Positions 13,301 through 23,663 of a DNA stretch of 64,000 bases are shown piece after piece. The notes below the pieces were generated by a model, which was given only the letters and a program-made list of their open reading frames with translations, ran no database searches and was not told the origin of the DNA. Position 1 is the stretch's first letter. The number at the start of each line of letters is the position of its first letter. Made by a program: the position numbers and the translations under genes. Source of the stretch: Patiria miniata (Eukaryota; Echinodermata; Asteroidea; Valvatida; Asterinidae); the NCBI RefSeq assembly GCF_015706575.1, contig NW_024037074.1, positions 22,433,334 to 22,497,333 of the forward strand, given 5' to 3'.

Positions 13301-16300
13301 TTGGTTCTTCTCCTAAGTACTCTACGTGGGAGTTTATACAGAAGGCCAGAAACACCGGGGCAAACCCCTTCTCTTAGTGATAAGTGTCAATGGGTTCTTT
13401 TACGTGCATTACATTACACAACACACAGGACCTACGGCTTTACCTCCCATCCGAAGGACGAAATAATAATGATTAAGCACCTTGTTTAAGGGCACAAGGG
13501 TCCACCCGGCGGGCTCAATCCCACGCCACTGTTGCCTCTGAAACACCAGAGCATGAGTCCGTTGCTCTTAACCGCTAGGCCATGACACTCCACTTCTGGA
13601 GCCTGGACTACAAGGACAATGAGAAAATGCAAGAAAGTGGGAAAACCAACATCTTTCATGCATAACTCTGGCTTGACTCATCATCTGATACCCTCTGAAA
13701 TGCTCCTTGCTGTGCTTGTCGTATTTCATAATTAAATACATTTCTTTGTGTATCTATATACGTCTTATTGTCTCAAGATGAAGCCCCGCGGATTGAAATC
13801 CAGACATCAACAATTGCAGAGGACTTAGGCAAGGCGTTGGAGCAGCCATCTTACTCTGACGTCACCTTCCTCGTTGAAGGGAAAAGCATCTTGGCTCACA
13901 AAGTGGTGCTGTGTAGTGCCTCTAACTTCTTCTGCTGTGTCTTTGGCCTGAGACCGCCAGACCAGGTTTGCTGTGTTTCATCTTTCAACCCTTTTGTGTT
14001 TGGAACCTTTCTTGAATCCTCCAAAATTACCTCTGTACATGAACACAATGGCACAGTTTCTGCCCATTTCCATTCAAGTGCCATTGTTTTTTCACCAGCA
14101 TTTACCCCCCCCCCCTAAAATAAACATTTTTGTAAAGAGTGCCCAGCTTCTTTAACAACTGCCCTTTTTTCCGGACAAGTGCCCTTTTTGAGAAAAGGTT
14201 GTGCCCTTTTTAAGAAAAAGTCCTGCCTTTTTTGTGGCAGGCGGCCGTTACGGGTGTCTTTGTTTGAATTTCACTCATATATTGCCCTGAAAACCACCAT
14301 ATATTGTCTGTGAGTGTGCATAATCGTCAGTTTTGAACAGCGCCCCCATGAATGGTACTCCCCCCCCCCCCCCCGGCACTAATTGATTTTACGAAGGCAA
14401 AGTGTTCCAGGGAAAAAAATTGTCTACATTTTAGCACGGATGTGCAAGTGCCTTTTCAAGAAATTTTACCCCCCCCCCAGTAAAAAATGGCCGTGCTACC
14501 CCCCTGCACCATGTACATTTCTGTAAAAATTTAGATGAATATGGCAAGAGAGAACACTTTTTACCACATTTGAGAGCCCCGTGGATGGAACAAACTGCTT
14601 TCAGGTACTGGTTAGAGCGCGTATCACGTGAAGTAGACACGACTAAGGCCTGCGTCAAACGTCGTGCTTCTGCAGTGTCGAACTTAAATACTGACAAAAC
14701 TTTCTATTTAATACGGCAGTAGCACGACGTTTGACACCAACTATTTGATTAAGTTTGACTCTGCCGTGTAGCACGACAGGCTAGTACGTGCTACACGGCA
14801 GTTAACGGCATGGTGTCAAACGTCGTGCTCTTGCCGCGTCGAATCAAATCGAACCTGGGCTAGGTGATTTTGGAATGCGCATGCGTTGTCAGATACGAGG
14901 AAACAAATGGACAAGACAGAAACAATCCAAAATGGCGGCGATACAGTAACAAGCACATGACATGCATGTTTAAACATGTTGACAGAAAGCCAATATTCTC
15001 GAATGAAAATTGTAGTTTTCAGACATTTTACCTATTGATTTTAAGCCAAAATTTCATTTTTGTCCATACTGTACGGTTTAACACTGGTTTTGTCAATTTG
15101 AATGCGTTTTGGAGGTGTTGACACTGTGTTGACGCTGTGTTGACGCTTCTGTGTGTGTTGACGCTGTGTTGACGCTTATTAGCATGACTGTGTTTGACAG
15201 TATAGAGAGTCGGGAAAGTGATAAAAAAAGTGAAAGAAGAAAACACAATGTGACTGATCTCCTCCTCAATAAACTGTGTAGCCTATGCAGAATGTCTTCT
15301 GCATGATTCTCCTCTTTCTGGCAGCTTTGATACTATTGTAACATATAGATTTGGCTATAGCCTTTGGTTTGTTTGACTATACTATATGTTAGGATAGGGT
15401 AGCTGGGGCTAAGAGCAGGATGAACAGATGACTACGAAGACTATACAAAGACACACTGGTAATGACTAGGAGCTCGGCTATATGGAAAACAGGTTTATTT
15501 TCAAGAGCTCAATATTCTATACCGGTATTGTGTATGTACAGAACTATAACCTCAGACCATACGGCTGCATCAGCTTATGGGTATGGCTGGGTACTAGAAT
15601 ACGGAAGTTGGAGACAGAAGACAGAGGTTCTGAAGAGTTGTGTAGATGAAGACTGGCCAGAGCATAGGGCTGAATCAGCTTATGGCTATGCCTCTGGTTT
15701 CCCAGGGAGAAGAAGAAGAACTCAATGAAAGTGGGAAAATGTGGACATTTTATACAGTTTCTGAGGGGCAACTTTGAGTGAAAATAGGAGATGATGTCAT
15801 ATAAGGAAAACATAACTTATATGACATCATTTCTGAGTAAAGGTAGACTGACCATAGACTGACGTAATGGTCAGTCTGGGGGAGTACCCTTATGAGGTCA
15901 CTTTCCCCTGCTTTCCTGTCTCCGCCATTTTGTCTGGTAATTAAATGCGATTGCTCTGTGATTTAAATTCGACGTTTGACACCAGTCTAAAATTCTGTCA
16001 CGCTTTTGCCGCACGGAAATGAATTACATTCGACACGGCAGAAGCACAACCTTTGACGCAGGCCTTACATGTATTTCATTCTGAATGTGCACAAAGCCAT
16101 AGTGTCTTCGTGTGAGCATCAGGCATCCTCAGCTATGCGTCCAAATGTCTCTCCCAGTGGTCTCCCCCAACTCTCCCTGTCTAGCCATTGATGAGTAAGA
16201 TTTGAGGCTTTGCATGGTGGAGATACTAAATAATGAAAGGTTTGCGGAAACACCATGTGCGAATAGATTTCTCATCTAAGAGAATGGTTCTGAAAAGAAC

Positions 16301-19300
16301 CAGAGGTATAAACTCGACGTTCCGGTCAGTATGCTCTGACCGTCTCTCCTGAAGACGGTCAGAGCATACTGACCGGAATGTCGAGTTTATACCTCTGGTT
16401 CTTTTCAGAACCATTCTCTTAGTTGAGAAATTATTGCCATTGATGGGGTACATGTTTTACATAGCCCATACAACTGTTTTATAGCTCACAAAACAAAGGT
16501 ATTGATTATATTTTAATTGTAAAATTCCATTGCCTTTCTTGTAAGGATACAGGAAGCAGCTCCAAAGTGTGGAACTTTACCTGGGAGGACATTAACGAGG
16601 GCAAGATTGCAGGTCTAGCTGGTATCCTTGATGTAGTGACCCCAGACAGTAGCTCATGTGATAAACCAACGACCCAGGTTACAATCAGTGAAGACATCTC
16701 TTACAAGACCTTCCACCATGTCTTGGAATTTCTCTACACAGGTAATGACAAGACTTAAAGGTACAGTCCATCATTTGTAACTGACGTAATTATTGTTAAA
16801 AACCCGACTTGGTTTAAAGGCAAGCTGTCATTTTGCAGAAATCAATGTAAAAAGGCCTTTTCGTTTTTTATTATTTGGCGAAGCACGTGCGAGCGTTGAC
16901 ACGACGCACATGCGAGCAGTTGCCTTACATTCATCGGTTCACTGCACGACATCGTGTAGCTGCAATCGGCTCAGAGAGAACATGTCTCGGACGCTGAATT
17001 CAGACGCAATTCAAAACATGACTCAGCAACTTTTGATTTGACATTAAAATCCTAGAACATTGTTTTCTCTGAATATACATTCACTGAGCATTCACTTGGC
17101 TGAAACTTCATCAGGTGAGTTGTTCAGCACCCTTCTTTAGATTTTCAGCACTTTTTTGCTTCAAACGAACATAATGCACAAATTACAAATGATTGACGCC
17201 TTTAAATGCTAAATGTATGTTGCTACAAAGTGGGCCCGCAAATGTTTCCATTTTGAACACCAAGGATCGGACACACCATGCATGGAAATTGTACTCAATG
17301 AAAACACTGTATGTTTCTTATTTAAGAAGCTCCCTTACCTATCTCAATTTCTCCTCTCGTGTTTTTACCCCCTCACTGATGTGAAGGTCTACCTAACATC
17401 CCAGAGGGAGCAAGTGCAGAGGACATAGTGGCTTTACAGATGGCATCCAGCACATTCTGTTTGCCTATGCTTGATAGCATCATCAAGAACTTACAGAACG
17501 TAGCGGAGTTTCTGAATCCCAGCATCAGGACTTTCCTGAACGATCAGACAGGACAGAGAGCCAAGCAGTTGTTCCTCAACAGTCAGGAATTGTCCGATAT
17601 CAGATTCAGAGTTGAAGGTACATTATCATGATTGTATGATTCCTTTCCTAGTCACTTTTTCCTGTGCCATCTCCATGTCTTAATCCATTAGCGCTTGTAC
17701 TATATTGTATTACATTGTGCTTATTCAGCAAAGAATCAATAAAACCATGCACAGAGTACTTGAGCAGTTTTGGGTGCTACAGCGAGTAATAGGCAGGGCG
17801 GTTTCCTGTGCTACAGTGTCTAAAGGGTTCAAACGAAAACATGTAAATTTACCAATTTATTAGCCCATTAAATTAGTACTGCTTCAAACTGTCCTGCCTG
17901 TCACTTTTTGTACTGCCCCAAACCACCTGAGCACTGTTTCATTGATTCGTCAGGGATTAAATACTATGTAATACAAAGTAGCACAGTGCTACTGGATTAT
18001 GGTGCATGATATTTCAGTAAATATCTTCTTATTTTGCGATGACCACTAGACACATTGTAACTTGCCACGTGTTTTAAGCCGTTGTCAAGGAACTTACGAC
18101 GGGTTCAAAACAGGCAAGTTTCGTGAAATGGATCGTACGATGCGTCGCGAGTTGCGATGTGTTACACATCGCAACTCGGGTTGTGATGCGTCGCAGCGCT
18201 TCGTGAAAGCCGATGCTGAACCTATTATTCCCAGCAACACCGCAAACGGCCCTGCCTCTTAATCCTTAGTCCTTTTACTGCCCAATTAAAACTCCCCCAG
18301 CAGTCAAGAACAATGCTAATCTATGTGTTTACATTCTTCAAATTAACTGTCAGTAATAACCACAAGTACCTGTAGTTACCACTAAATGACTGGGGTTTTT
18401 TTTGTCTTCACACAGACCAGACATTCTTTGCGCACAAGATATTGCTAACATCCCGCTGCGAAATAATGGCCCGAATGTTTAGTGGCGTCTTCACAGAAAG
18501 CAACAAAGAAGAGGTAATATATTTTATGCTTCTTGAATGAGATTAAGATTCTAATTGAGGGGAAGGCTGAAATATCACTTAAGCCCTTATTTTATTTTTT
18601 CTTTCTTTCGTTAGCAACAGTTCCTGAAGTAAGGCTGCATGTAAAATTCCCTTGACAAATTATACAAAATTTCCCAACAATTTCCAGTTCACTTTGCACA
18701 TTGTAACTTTAAATATTGTTTTCATAAATGAATAAGATGATGATACCTTTTTGCAGATAATAATGGCTGTGTTTGTTAAAAATTTAGGGGAAAAAAAAAT
18801 CGAAAGTGAATGTAATTCATTGTTATTATTTGTAGATTAGAATAGAAGACGTGAGTCCGGAGTGTTTCCTAGCCCTCTTGGAGTACCTGTATACTGACCA
18901 CGCCCCTATAGAGGAGGGAGATGCCGTGGGCATCATGGTAGCTGCCGATCGGTACGGCCAAGAACGACTGAAGAATCTCTGTGAGTTGTACATCACCAAG
19001 GGTGTGGATGTAGCTGTGGCAGACTGCATAGAGGAGGCACACGTTGATGTCATTGGACTGCTGCACACAGCTCAGGTATGTGGTCTGTACTTCAAAATAA
19101 TCAGTCTGATTGTTTTGTAGCAGTGTTGGAGGTCTCAAGGCTGGCCTACGTACATGTGCATGTATGTAGGGAATTTTATTCTTCGTAATTTGTACACGAC
19201 ACATTTTGGAGCACTGCACAGCTGCAAGTTTAACAAGTATATGTTACTTGATGAACTTTACATAAATCGTCAAAACCGGTTCTTCCTTGCTATTTTTCAT

Positions 19301-20097
19301 TTAGAAAACCACTTCTTTTTAAGAAAACACAAGTACAAGTCTGAGGAAAACTAAAATTCATGGTGGCGGCCAAACGCAATTGCGTTTTACTTAACATGTA
19401 GGCCTAGTGGCGACATGTATGATTACGCCTTTTCCCTTTAAACACAAACACAAAAACAAAACAAAACACAAAAAGAAAACAAGAAAAATGTGGGGGAGGG
19501 CAATGGGGGCCATCCCCTGCCCCCCCCCCCCCCCCCAAAAAAGCCCCCCCCCCCAAAAAAAAAGAACTTTGTTTTTTAGTGGCATCGCAATAAAGGCAGG
19601 CACTGCGTACACCACCATCTTTTTCTTTAAAAAAAGTCTAAGTAGTCAAAAATTGCCTCAGATCGCACCACAGAGCATCTAGACACCAAAAAAATCCGCC
19701 CTTGGGGCCATGCAAGGCCTGGTATACATTAAAAAAAAATTTTTTTAAATAGGCCTGTTATTATTGGTACGGCTATAGCCGTACCTGCCGTACCGCTTCC
19801 TACAGCCTTGTGGTAAAGCCTCTCCAATTACTTGACAAGTTCTGTTGTGTTACAAATAACACACTGAGGTTATCATGGTTCATTGTTTGGCAGATGCACA
19901 ATGCAACCCAGCTGGCCGCATGGTGTCTTCATTTCATCTCAAGTAACTTCATGGCCTTCAAGCAGCGGGCAGAGTTTAAGACGTTGGAGGGGGAGAACCT
20001 GAAGTACATCAGCGAGAACCGCTGGCCTCCCGTCAGCTACCTAGAAGAACTGGAGAAATACAACGCCAAATACGGGCAGAAGGAAGAGAACAGTTAA
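1289..20097 (+). CDS. Gene 1: RhoBTB/RacA-like atypical Rho GTPase with two BTB domains, intact, alternative exons
   Basis: Multi-exon gene. CDS exons: 1289-1307, 5819-6000 (2a) or 6061-6248 (2b), 7441-7612 (3a), 7769-7902 (4a), 9602-9773 (3b), 11860-11996 (4b), 12892-13000, 13778-13965, 16546-16741, 17387-17617, 18416-18513, 18836-19075, 19894-20097. Path 2b-3a-4a gives 592 residues; 3b-4b instead gives 593. Domain order: Rho-like GTPase (about 7-171, P-loop 18-25 in the 2b form), basic proline-rich linker (172-207), BTB1 split by an insertion (208-400), BTB2 with its C-terminal helices (400-540), and the RhoBTB C-terminal region with RWPPVSYL. The size is near that of Dictyostelium RacA (about 600 residues); the GTPase half is more Rac-like than human RHOBTB1. 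By family, RhoBTB proteins act as Cullin-3 substrate adaptors. Both P-loop exons lack the usual Thr35 and the Gly of DxxG, so GTP hydrolysis is probably weak or absent (inference). Start chosen at the ATG of exon 1, shared by all three copies. Confidence 0.85.
1582..2043. mobile_element. MITE with ATTCATAAATACCT termini
   Basis: ATTCATAAATACCT at 1582-1595 is the exact inverse of AGGTATTTATGAAT at 2030-2043. It contains GGTCTTAAACGG motifs. Related elements are at 6543-7274 and from 26912. Confidence 0.65.
2044..2208. repeat. Long hairpin next to the ATAAATACC MITE
   Basis: Arms of about 75 bp begin GGGAATAAATATGTGCTCC and end with a near-perfect inverse in TTTATTCCC, around a short GC-rich loop near 2120-2132. 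The inner arms (2072-2118) are perfect and include CTCTGTTTAAGACC. Confidence 0.75.
2496..4727. mobile_element. 2.2-kb terminal-inverted-repeat element with a small basic ORF
   Basis: Near-perfect 31-bp inverted ends (GGGTCGTTCTTCAGTAAGTG... and its inverse at 4697-4727) are flanked by ATAA on both sides. The equivalent gene 2 intron lacks the element, giving an approximate empty site near 25105. It contains an ORF at 3884-4141 and at least seven TCCGTCAC octamers in both orientations between 3247 and 4534. Confidence 0.7.
3884..4141 (+). CDS. Small basic ORF inside the TIR element
   Basis: 85 residues. The first part, [17 protein letters not shown]... with MEKERVRKK, is Arg/Lys-rich and resembles the N-terminus of a class of uncharacterised animal proteins that start with 'AxRxRRYRxRxKxDP'. 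I recall such proteins being transposon-associated but cannot verify it. The second half looks unstructured, so this is probably a truncated remnant. Confidence 0.4.
   Translation: MALTAAERAKRYRNRLKSDPIQKSRYMEKERVRKKTNYVPMAERSERQQRITRRSSNIEYYILFSTITNCWSLMTVEVISVTLHS
5519..5595 (-). repeat. tRNA-Ser-like sequence (SINE head or tRNA pseudogene)
   Basis: On the minus strand: A box TGGTCGAGTGG, anticodon stem-loop CTGC-ACTAGAAA-GCAG that fits anticodon AGA, and B box GGTTCGAGTCC. The acceptor stem pairs at 6 of 7 positions with a wobble. A degraded copy at about 26210-26270 upstream of gene 2 was duplicated with the gene. Confidence 0.55.
5819..6000 (+). CDS. Gene 1 exon 2a: alternative P-loop / switch I exon
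   Basis: 182 nt, phase 1 to 0. It encodes the P-loop GDSTVGKT and the effector loop YIPNVFDLY, where the usual Thr35 is Asn. It ends IDLSHQ at the DxxG motif with His instead of Gly. The acceptor is accaacag and the donor CAG|GTATGT. It is the only complete 2a exon of the three genes. Confidence 0.8.
6061..6248 (+). CDS. Gene 1 exon 2b: alternative P-loop / switch I exon
   Basis: 188 nt, phase 1 to 0, starting 60 nt after exon 2a. P-loop GDGHVGKT; effector loop YIPVNFDNY with Val at the Thr35 position. It ends FDTSST, so both Gly60 and Gln61 equivalents are missing. The acceptor is gaccatcag and the donor ACG|GTATGT. Joining 2a to 2b would read RRYQK then stop. Confidence 0.85.
6401..6542. 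repeat. 64-bp-arm hairpin in gene 1 intron
   Basis: The left arm 6401-6465 and right arm 6479-6542 are near-perfect inverses around the loop TCTTCCATTAACA. It abuts the ATTAATAAATACC element, mirroring the arrangement at 1582-2208. Confidence 0.75.
6543..7274. mobile_element. MITE with ATTAATAAATACC termini
   Basis: ATTAATAAATACC at 6543-6555 is the inverse of GGTATTTATTAAT at 7262-7274. The interior is GC-rich and noncoding. Confidence 0.6.
7441..7612 (+). CDS. Gene 1 exon 3a: canonical switch II to G4
   Basis: 172 nt, phase 0 to 1. It begins [16 protein letters not shown], a typical Rho switch II, and runs to VATKI with the G4 motif TKID completed by exon 4a. The donor is AG|GCAAGT at 7613; no GT donor nearby keeps the frame. 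Confidence 0.85.
7769..7902 (+). CDS. Gene 1 exon 4a: canonical G5 segment
   Basis: 134 nt, phase 1 to 0. It encodes DLRGSS onward, including YTETSAVL with the Rho-type G5 'SA', and ends HAEQP before GTGAGT. It can join exon 5 or exon 3b in frame. Confidence 0.85.
9602..9773 (+). CDS. Gene 1 exon 3b: alternative switch II to G4 exon, diverged
   Basis: 172 nt, the same length and phase as 3a. From [10 protein letters not shown] onward it closely matches 3a ([19 protein letters not shown]). Its first 15 residues ([15 protein letters not shown]) do not resemble a Rho switch II. It also uses a GC donor (AG|GCAAGT at 9774). Confidence 0.8.
9869..10790. mobile_element. Harbinger-like nonautonomous element with TTA target duplication
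   Basis: TTA at 9866-9868 and 10791-10793 flank imperfect ends GGCCTTTGGACACTAC and GTACATAGTGTGAAAAGGC. The matching gene 2 intron (near 30905) is uninterrupted. A TWA 3-bp duplication and GGCC-type ends fit the PIF/Harbinger superfamily. No transposase ORF. Confidence 0.65.
11218..11575 (+). mobile_element. tRNA-derived SINE, + orientation
   Basis: The tRNA-like head carries GGTTCGAATCC (B box) near 11270. A conserved body (TTTTCCTCCCTCCAG, GGCTCGACCACGTTGTAGC) and an ATT-rich tail follow. Reverse-strand copies of the same family lie at 12480-12770 and 31765-32050. Confidence 0.6.
11860..11996 (+). CDS. Gene 1 exon 4b: alternative G5 segment
   Basis: 137 nt, phase 1 to 0. It encodes DPWSAHRRR onward, then [16 protein letters not shown]. 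The G5 'SA' is replaced by 'TG'. The helix NLKDCFEKA runs naturally into exon 5 (VYIADEAS), as in Rho proteins. Confidence 0.8.
12140..12420 (-). mobile_element. tRNA-derived SINE, second family
   Basis: On the minus strand it starts with a tRNA-like head (TTGGTGTAGCAGT, then GGTTCAAATCCCACC) and ends in a TAATAATAA tail. Confidence 0.55.
12480..12770 (-). mobile_element. tRNA-derived SINE, same family as 11218-11575
   Basis: On the minus strand: GGTGGCATGGGTGGCTGGTT head, body with GGCGTTGATTCTCC, and the CGACCACGTTGTAGCTGC end. Confidence 0.6.
12892..13000 (+). CDS. Gene 1 exon 5: basic, proline-rich linker
   Basis: 109 nt, phase 0 to 1. It encodes [10 protein letters not shown], then a Lys/Arg- and Gly/Phe-rich stretch ([16 protein letters not shown]), then RPPEKPPL. 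There is no CAAX box, as in RhoBTB proteins. The donor is CTAG|GTGAAT; the next possible donor (AA|GTAAGA) would give a stop. Confidence 0.75.
13300..13590 (-). mobile_element. tRNA-derived SINE, third family
   Basis: On the minus strand the tRNA-like head is GGCCTAGCGGTTAAGAGCAA with GGGATTGAGCCC as B box. The body contains CCTACGGCTTTACCTCCCAT, read on the + strand. Confidence 0.5.
13778..13965 (+). CDS. Gene 1 exon 6: first half of BTB1
   Basis: 188 nt, phase 1 to 0. It encodes the BTB core [20 protein letters not shown] followed by CSASNFF. The acceptor is gtctcaag and the donor CAG|GTTTGC. Confidence 0.85.
14646..16065. mobile_element. 1.4-kb TA-target TIR element in gene 1
   Basis: TA at 14644-14645 and 16066-16067. 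The inverted ends begin AGGCCTGCGTCAAACGTCGT and continue for about 40 bp. Internal copies of GTCAAACGTCGTGCT occur near both ends. Gene 2 (about 33384) and gene 3 (about 57920) have uninterrupted sequence at the matching site. No transposase ORF. Confidence 0.75.
15113..15180 (+). repeat. Minisatellite GTGTTGACGCT
   Basis: About six imperfect copies of an 11-bp unit GTGTTGACGCT sit inside the TA-target element. Confidence 0.7.
16194..16435. mobile_element. Palindrome-bearing MITE with a 10-bp target duplication
   Basis: GCCATTGATG occurs at 16184-16193 and 16436-16445. Genes 2 and 3 have a single copy (GCCGTTGATG, GCCATTGATG), a clear empty site. The element contains a near-perfect palindrome, 16267-16432, with arms near 78 bp. 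A 9- to 10-bp duplication fits a Mutator-like element, but the ends lack obvious inverted repeats. Confidence 0.75.
16546..16741 (+). CDS. Gene 1 exon 7: BTB1 insertion and central helix
   Basis: 196 nt, phase 0 to 1. It contains [14 protein letters not shown], then [14 protein letters not shown], the BTB 'FxxLLxYLYTG' element. The acidic and Ser/Thr-rich part matches the insertion that splits BTB1 in RhoBTB proteins. Confidence 0.85.
17387..17617 (+). CDS. Gene 1 exon 8: end of BTB1 and start of BTB2
   Basis: 231 nt, phase 1 to 1. It encodes [16 protein letters not shown], an [11 protein letters not shown] helix, and then LSDIRFRVE, the first strand of BTB2. Confidence 0.85.
18416..18513 (+). 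CDS. Gene 1 exon 9: BTB2 core
   Basis: 98 nt, phase 1 to 0. It encodes [20 protein letters not shown] and [13 protein letters not shown]. The donor is GAG|GTAATA. Confidence 0.85.
18836..19075 (+). CDS. Gene 1 exon 10: BTB2 C-terminal half
   Basis: 240 nt, phase 0. It encodes [33 protein letters not shown], and the helices leading to VIGLLHTAQ. It is nearly identical in all three genes. Confidence 0.88.
19894..20097 (+). CDS. Gene 1 exon 11: RhoBTB C-terminal region and stop
   Basis: It encodes [19 protein letters not shown], then [16 protein letters not shown], ending KEENS and TAA. The pattern '[14 protein letters not shown] ... RWPPVxYL' is the RhoBTB C-terminal signature as I know it from RHOBTB1. 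Confidence 0.9.
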   Translation: MHNATQLAAWCLHFISSNFMAFKQRAEFKTLEGENLKYISENRWPPVSYLEELEKYNAKYGQKEENS

Positions 20098-21296
20098 ACA
20101 ATTCAGGAGCAAAAAGATCTATGCAAAACCCTTTTTTGGTGCTTGTGGTAGGTCTGGCGATACTGATTTTTTTGTAGCCGATTCTCCCCCCCCCCCCCCG
20201 TAAAATCGGCGATATGGGGTCAAATTGTCAACAAATTAAAAAATTAACATTTAAATAGCGATCTTCACAATACTCCAAATGTATACGCACAGATGGAAAG
20301 GTAAGAAGTTTGGCCAACCAGGAACTTGCTGAAACAGATCATTTTTTTTCCCCCCACGTATAGTCAAATTATTCTGATTACGTTTTCAATTTCCCTGGAA
20401 GTCATCCGCATCGTAAGTCACCGCGAACCTGACATGTGCAAAATGTCCGTCATTCAGCGCCTGCATGGCCAGCTCCCAAAGTCCGTACATGTGCGCGGAC
20501 TTTTTGGGGGGTCCTGAATTTGGGAAGATATTGCATGAAAAAAATAATCAATTGTAACTGGGGAGAGTGATATGAATTAATGTAAAGGGCTCACTCTCCT
20601 CACAACCGAGTGGTTCCACTAAATAATATGGGTGGAGCGAAGTTTTCTGGTTGTCTCAGTTTATCAAAATATTTTATTTACAACACAGTTGAACTGATTT
20701 CACATGTATGAGACAATGTATTTACAAATTTATAACTGGTGTTACCAAAAGAATTAGTGTGTATAGAACTTTGGTATAAAAAGAACGACAGTCAAAAGGG
20801 AATGGAAGCTGTATAGATCTATCCAATGATCTGAAATTACAAACAATATTAATGACTAATGAATTATGGGGAAACTTTCAGATCAAAGTACATTATTAAC
20901 GACATTAAATTCAAAGTAATTTGGGGAAACACTGTTTTCCTTATTTTTAAATCAAAGAATACTTTTTATAAATACATCAGTACTTTTTATAAATACATCA
21001 GTAAGTGAAAACTTTTACCACGTTGCCCAAAGAGAAAAATTATTTAAAATGGCAACTATGCAAGAATAAGAATATTGTATATATATTAGTGCAATTTTTT
21101 TAATTCCGAAAATAGAAATGTATTATTTACCAAATAATGTTATAAAATAATGAAGTAAGAATATCCACCATGCCCCAGTAACAAATTTCTGAATGATCAT
21201 AACACTTTAAAGAAAACCAATATTTTTGGGATAATAGGAAAGTCTATTTCAAATAATAAACGTGAACATGAATATTAGGCCAACAAAAAAAATGAG
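20098..21296. other. Intergenic, AT-rich, no gene seen
   Basis: Probably holds the gene 1 3' UTR and flanking DNA. Short homopolymers, a tandem duplicate 'tactttttataaatacatcag' unit (about 20960-21002), and no convincing ORF. Confidence 0.6.
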
Positions 21297-21626
21297 TTGG
21301 TCTCTGGTCAGCGCGCGCGTCGATTTTAATCATGCGCGTCAATTTTTTTTTTTCCAAAATGTTCCGCGGTAGCTCCAACAGCGCCCTCTATTGCCGCACC
21401 TCAATTTTTTTTTTACCAAAGAGCACCAAGGAATGGGAAATTGCACCAAGGCAAATGATCGAGAGCACCAAGGCAAATTATGGAGAACACCAGTGTACAT
21501 GAGGACACCAAAGAAAAGCAAAATAGTACCCCACCTTGTCTGTACAATGATCCAAGCTTGAAAAAAAAAAAAAAAAAGCCGCGTCCCCGCGTCAATTCCG
21601 GAACTTTGGTCTGACCAGAGACCGAA
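21297..21626. mobile_element. MITE with TTGGTCTCTGGTCAG ends
   Basis: Inverted ends lie at 21297-21311 and 21611-21626. Repeated 'agcaccaaggcaaat' units lie inside (21420-21500). The sequence to 22640 is AT-rich with no gene. Confidence 0.6.
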
Positions 21627-22761
21627 TACTTTTTTTTTGTGGCCTTATAGCAACTAAGAGTTAAGTTAAAGTTTAGGTGCTTGTGTTGCAAAACTAAGTT
21701 ACAAATTTGTTTTGTTTCAAAAGGAAAAATGGAGATTCACAAAAATAAAGTACATGTTAACATTTTCCCCGGAATTTCCGAAAAAATATTAAAATAATAG
21801 GAAATTATGTGTTTGAACAAATGTGCTAAGCATAAAATACAGTCAAAGGAAAATCTTTCTTTCCATGCCACTCACAGAGGAATAGCTGATTCACAAAAAT
21901 ACTTGAAAATCACGACAAACAGATTTATTTCAAAAGTATTATTTCGCTAAAGTCGTGATCGCAAACAGGCAAATATCCGGCCTTGTCTGTTTTGACGGCC
22001 TTAACTTCTGGCAATATAAAGAAATATACAAAAGTCCAGAATGTTGCATAAAATGACTGGCATAAAAGATTCAGGCATTAAACGATTCAGGCATAAAAAA
22101 GTTAAATAACACACAAGGGAGTTACTCACCACTTTGGATGATCTACGTCCATGCTAGGCTTTCGATGGCAAATCGATGAAGAAACAGCAGCAGAAGCGAC
22201 GCTGCTGACAGCCGGGAGACCCGCACCCAAAATTGTTATTAGCGAGAGTGTAAGTGCTCGCAGAAAATCATGGTCTGGATGCAACGAGGTGTTGGATCGA
22301 AATCAACGTTCTTTTGGACCTAGCCCTCGGGAAAACTATACGAAACGCCCGGAATGCCAGCTATCTAACTTAAACAAGGCGCGGGAATGTAAAACTCGCC
22401 TGCTCGCTTCGCCCTATAGTCACAAGTAGCGGGCAAAATTCTTGTGGCGCGCGCGGTGTGCTAAAAAAGTTTAGTTGGCCGCAAGAGGGCGCTAGGTAAC
22501 AAGCATGATCGCAATACATGCAATAAATGGCTGCTGTCTGCTGACATGTGAAATGACAAACACGACGAGAGTTTACAAAATAAGTCAAAAGTTATAAAAT
22601 GAATGCTGGAGTAGGGAACCTGTCGGGTAAAAGTAAGCACTGAAACCCAACCAGGGCCCAATTTCATGGAATCGGTAAGCGTGGAATTCTGCGCTTACGG
22701 GGCGCCCTAAGCGCAGAATCTGTTTCATGGTCTCTGTAACTTGTCATGCTTGTTGTATTAA

Positions 22762-23276
22762 AGGGAATATACAACATTTGCAAACATCGAAAAATAAAAC
22801 TACCAAGTTTTTGCGAAATACCTTAATAGGATGTTGGTAAATGACAGTATAAAGCATCCTGTAAAATTATGGCACCTGGTATACTGTCATTTTCAAGAAA
22901 AGTGGTATTTTTTGTATCAATTTCCAACGCTGATCGGCCGATCAGCGTTGGAAACAACTGGCTTTTTTTCAAATACTGGCCCCAATGGACCATTGCACTT
23001 GTTTGCAATCGATTACAAACCTATGAACGGGTACGAGCCAGCTAGACTGGTTCCCTGACCTTACAATTCCCCAATGTATGTAAACTGCTCTGTTTCTTCT
23101 TGTATGGAGTCAAGGAACCAGACTACAGGAAAATGATCGTTTTTCTTGGTTTTTATAGCATTTTCGAACCCAAAACCTCCAAAAAGTCAGTGTAACTATA
23201 TTTGCTTTATATTTCCAACCCCCCAATTCCATCCATTTCTGAAAATTACAGCCAAAGCAAATGATGTATATTCCCT
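22762..23276 (+). mobile_element. piggyBac-like MITE, TTAA target
   Basis: TTAA at 22758-22761 and 23277-23280, with ends AGGGAATATACA and the inverse TGTATATTCCCT. It contains a 34-bp palindrome with GATCGGCCGATC at its centre (22920-22953). An inverted second copy is at 42367-42878. The strict TTAA target is the piggyBac hallmark. Confidence 0.75.
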
Positions 23277-23663
23277 TTAAGCAGAGATTTTGTGCTTAAA
23301 TTAGTTAGCGCAGAATTTCTGCGCGTAAGGCTGATAATGATATTTTCTGCTAAACAGTGGGAAAAGGGTCCTTCTCATTATACTTTTTTCCTCTTAATAA
23401 GAGGTAGCTAGTGCTACATCCATTTGAGGAATGAAGGGTGCCCCCTCCTCTTTTTTGTCTCCTTTTCGTTACTCATTTTCAAGTTTGCACACGACAAATG
23501 TGTAGCAGACGACTTCTAGACTTTGCCTATTTAAGCAGTTTATTTACTTTCACACACTTCTCACTTACGCATGCGCCGTGGTTATACAGTTCGTGCTAAC
23601 CATAGCAAATAAATTTTGCGCCCGTGAAATGCGCTGACAGTAAGCATAATTTTTTGGCACAAT

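Noticed and set aside
18826..19068. Minus-strand open frames opposite exon 10 in all three genes
   Set aside because: They are shadows of the conserved coding exon on the + strand (also 36651-36893 and 60971-61213).
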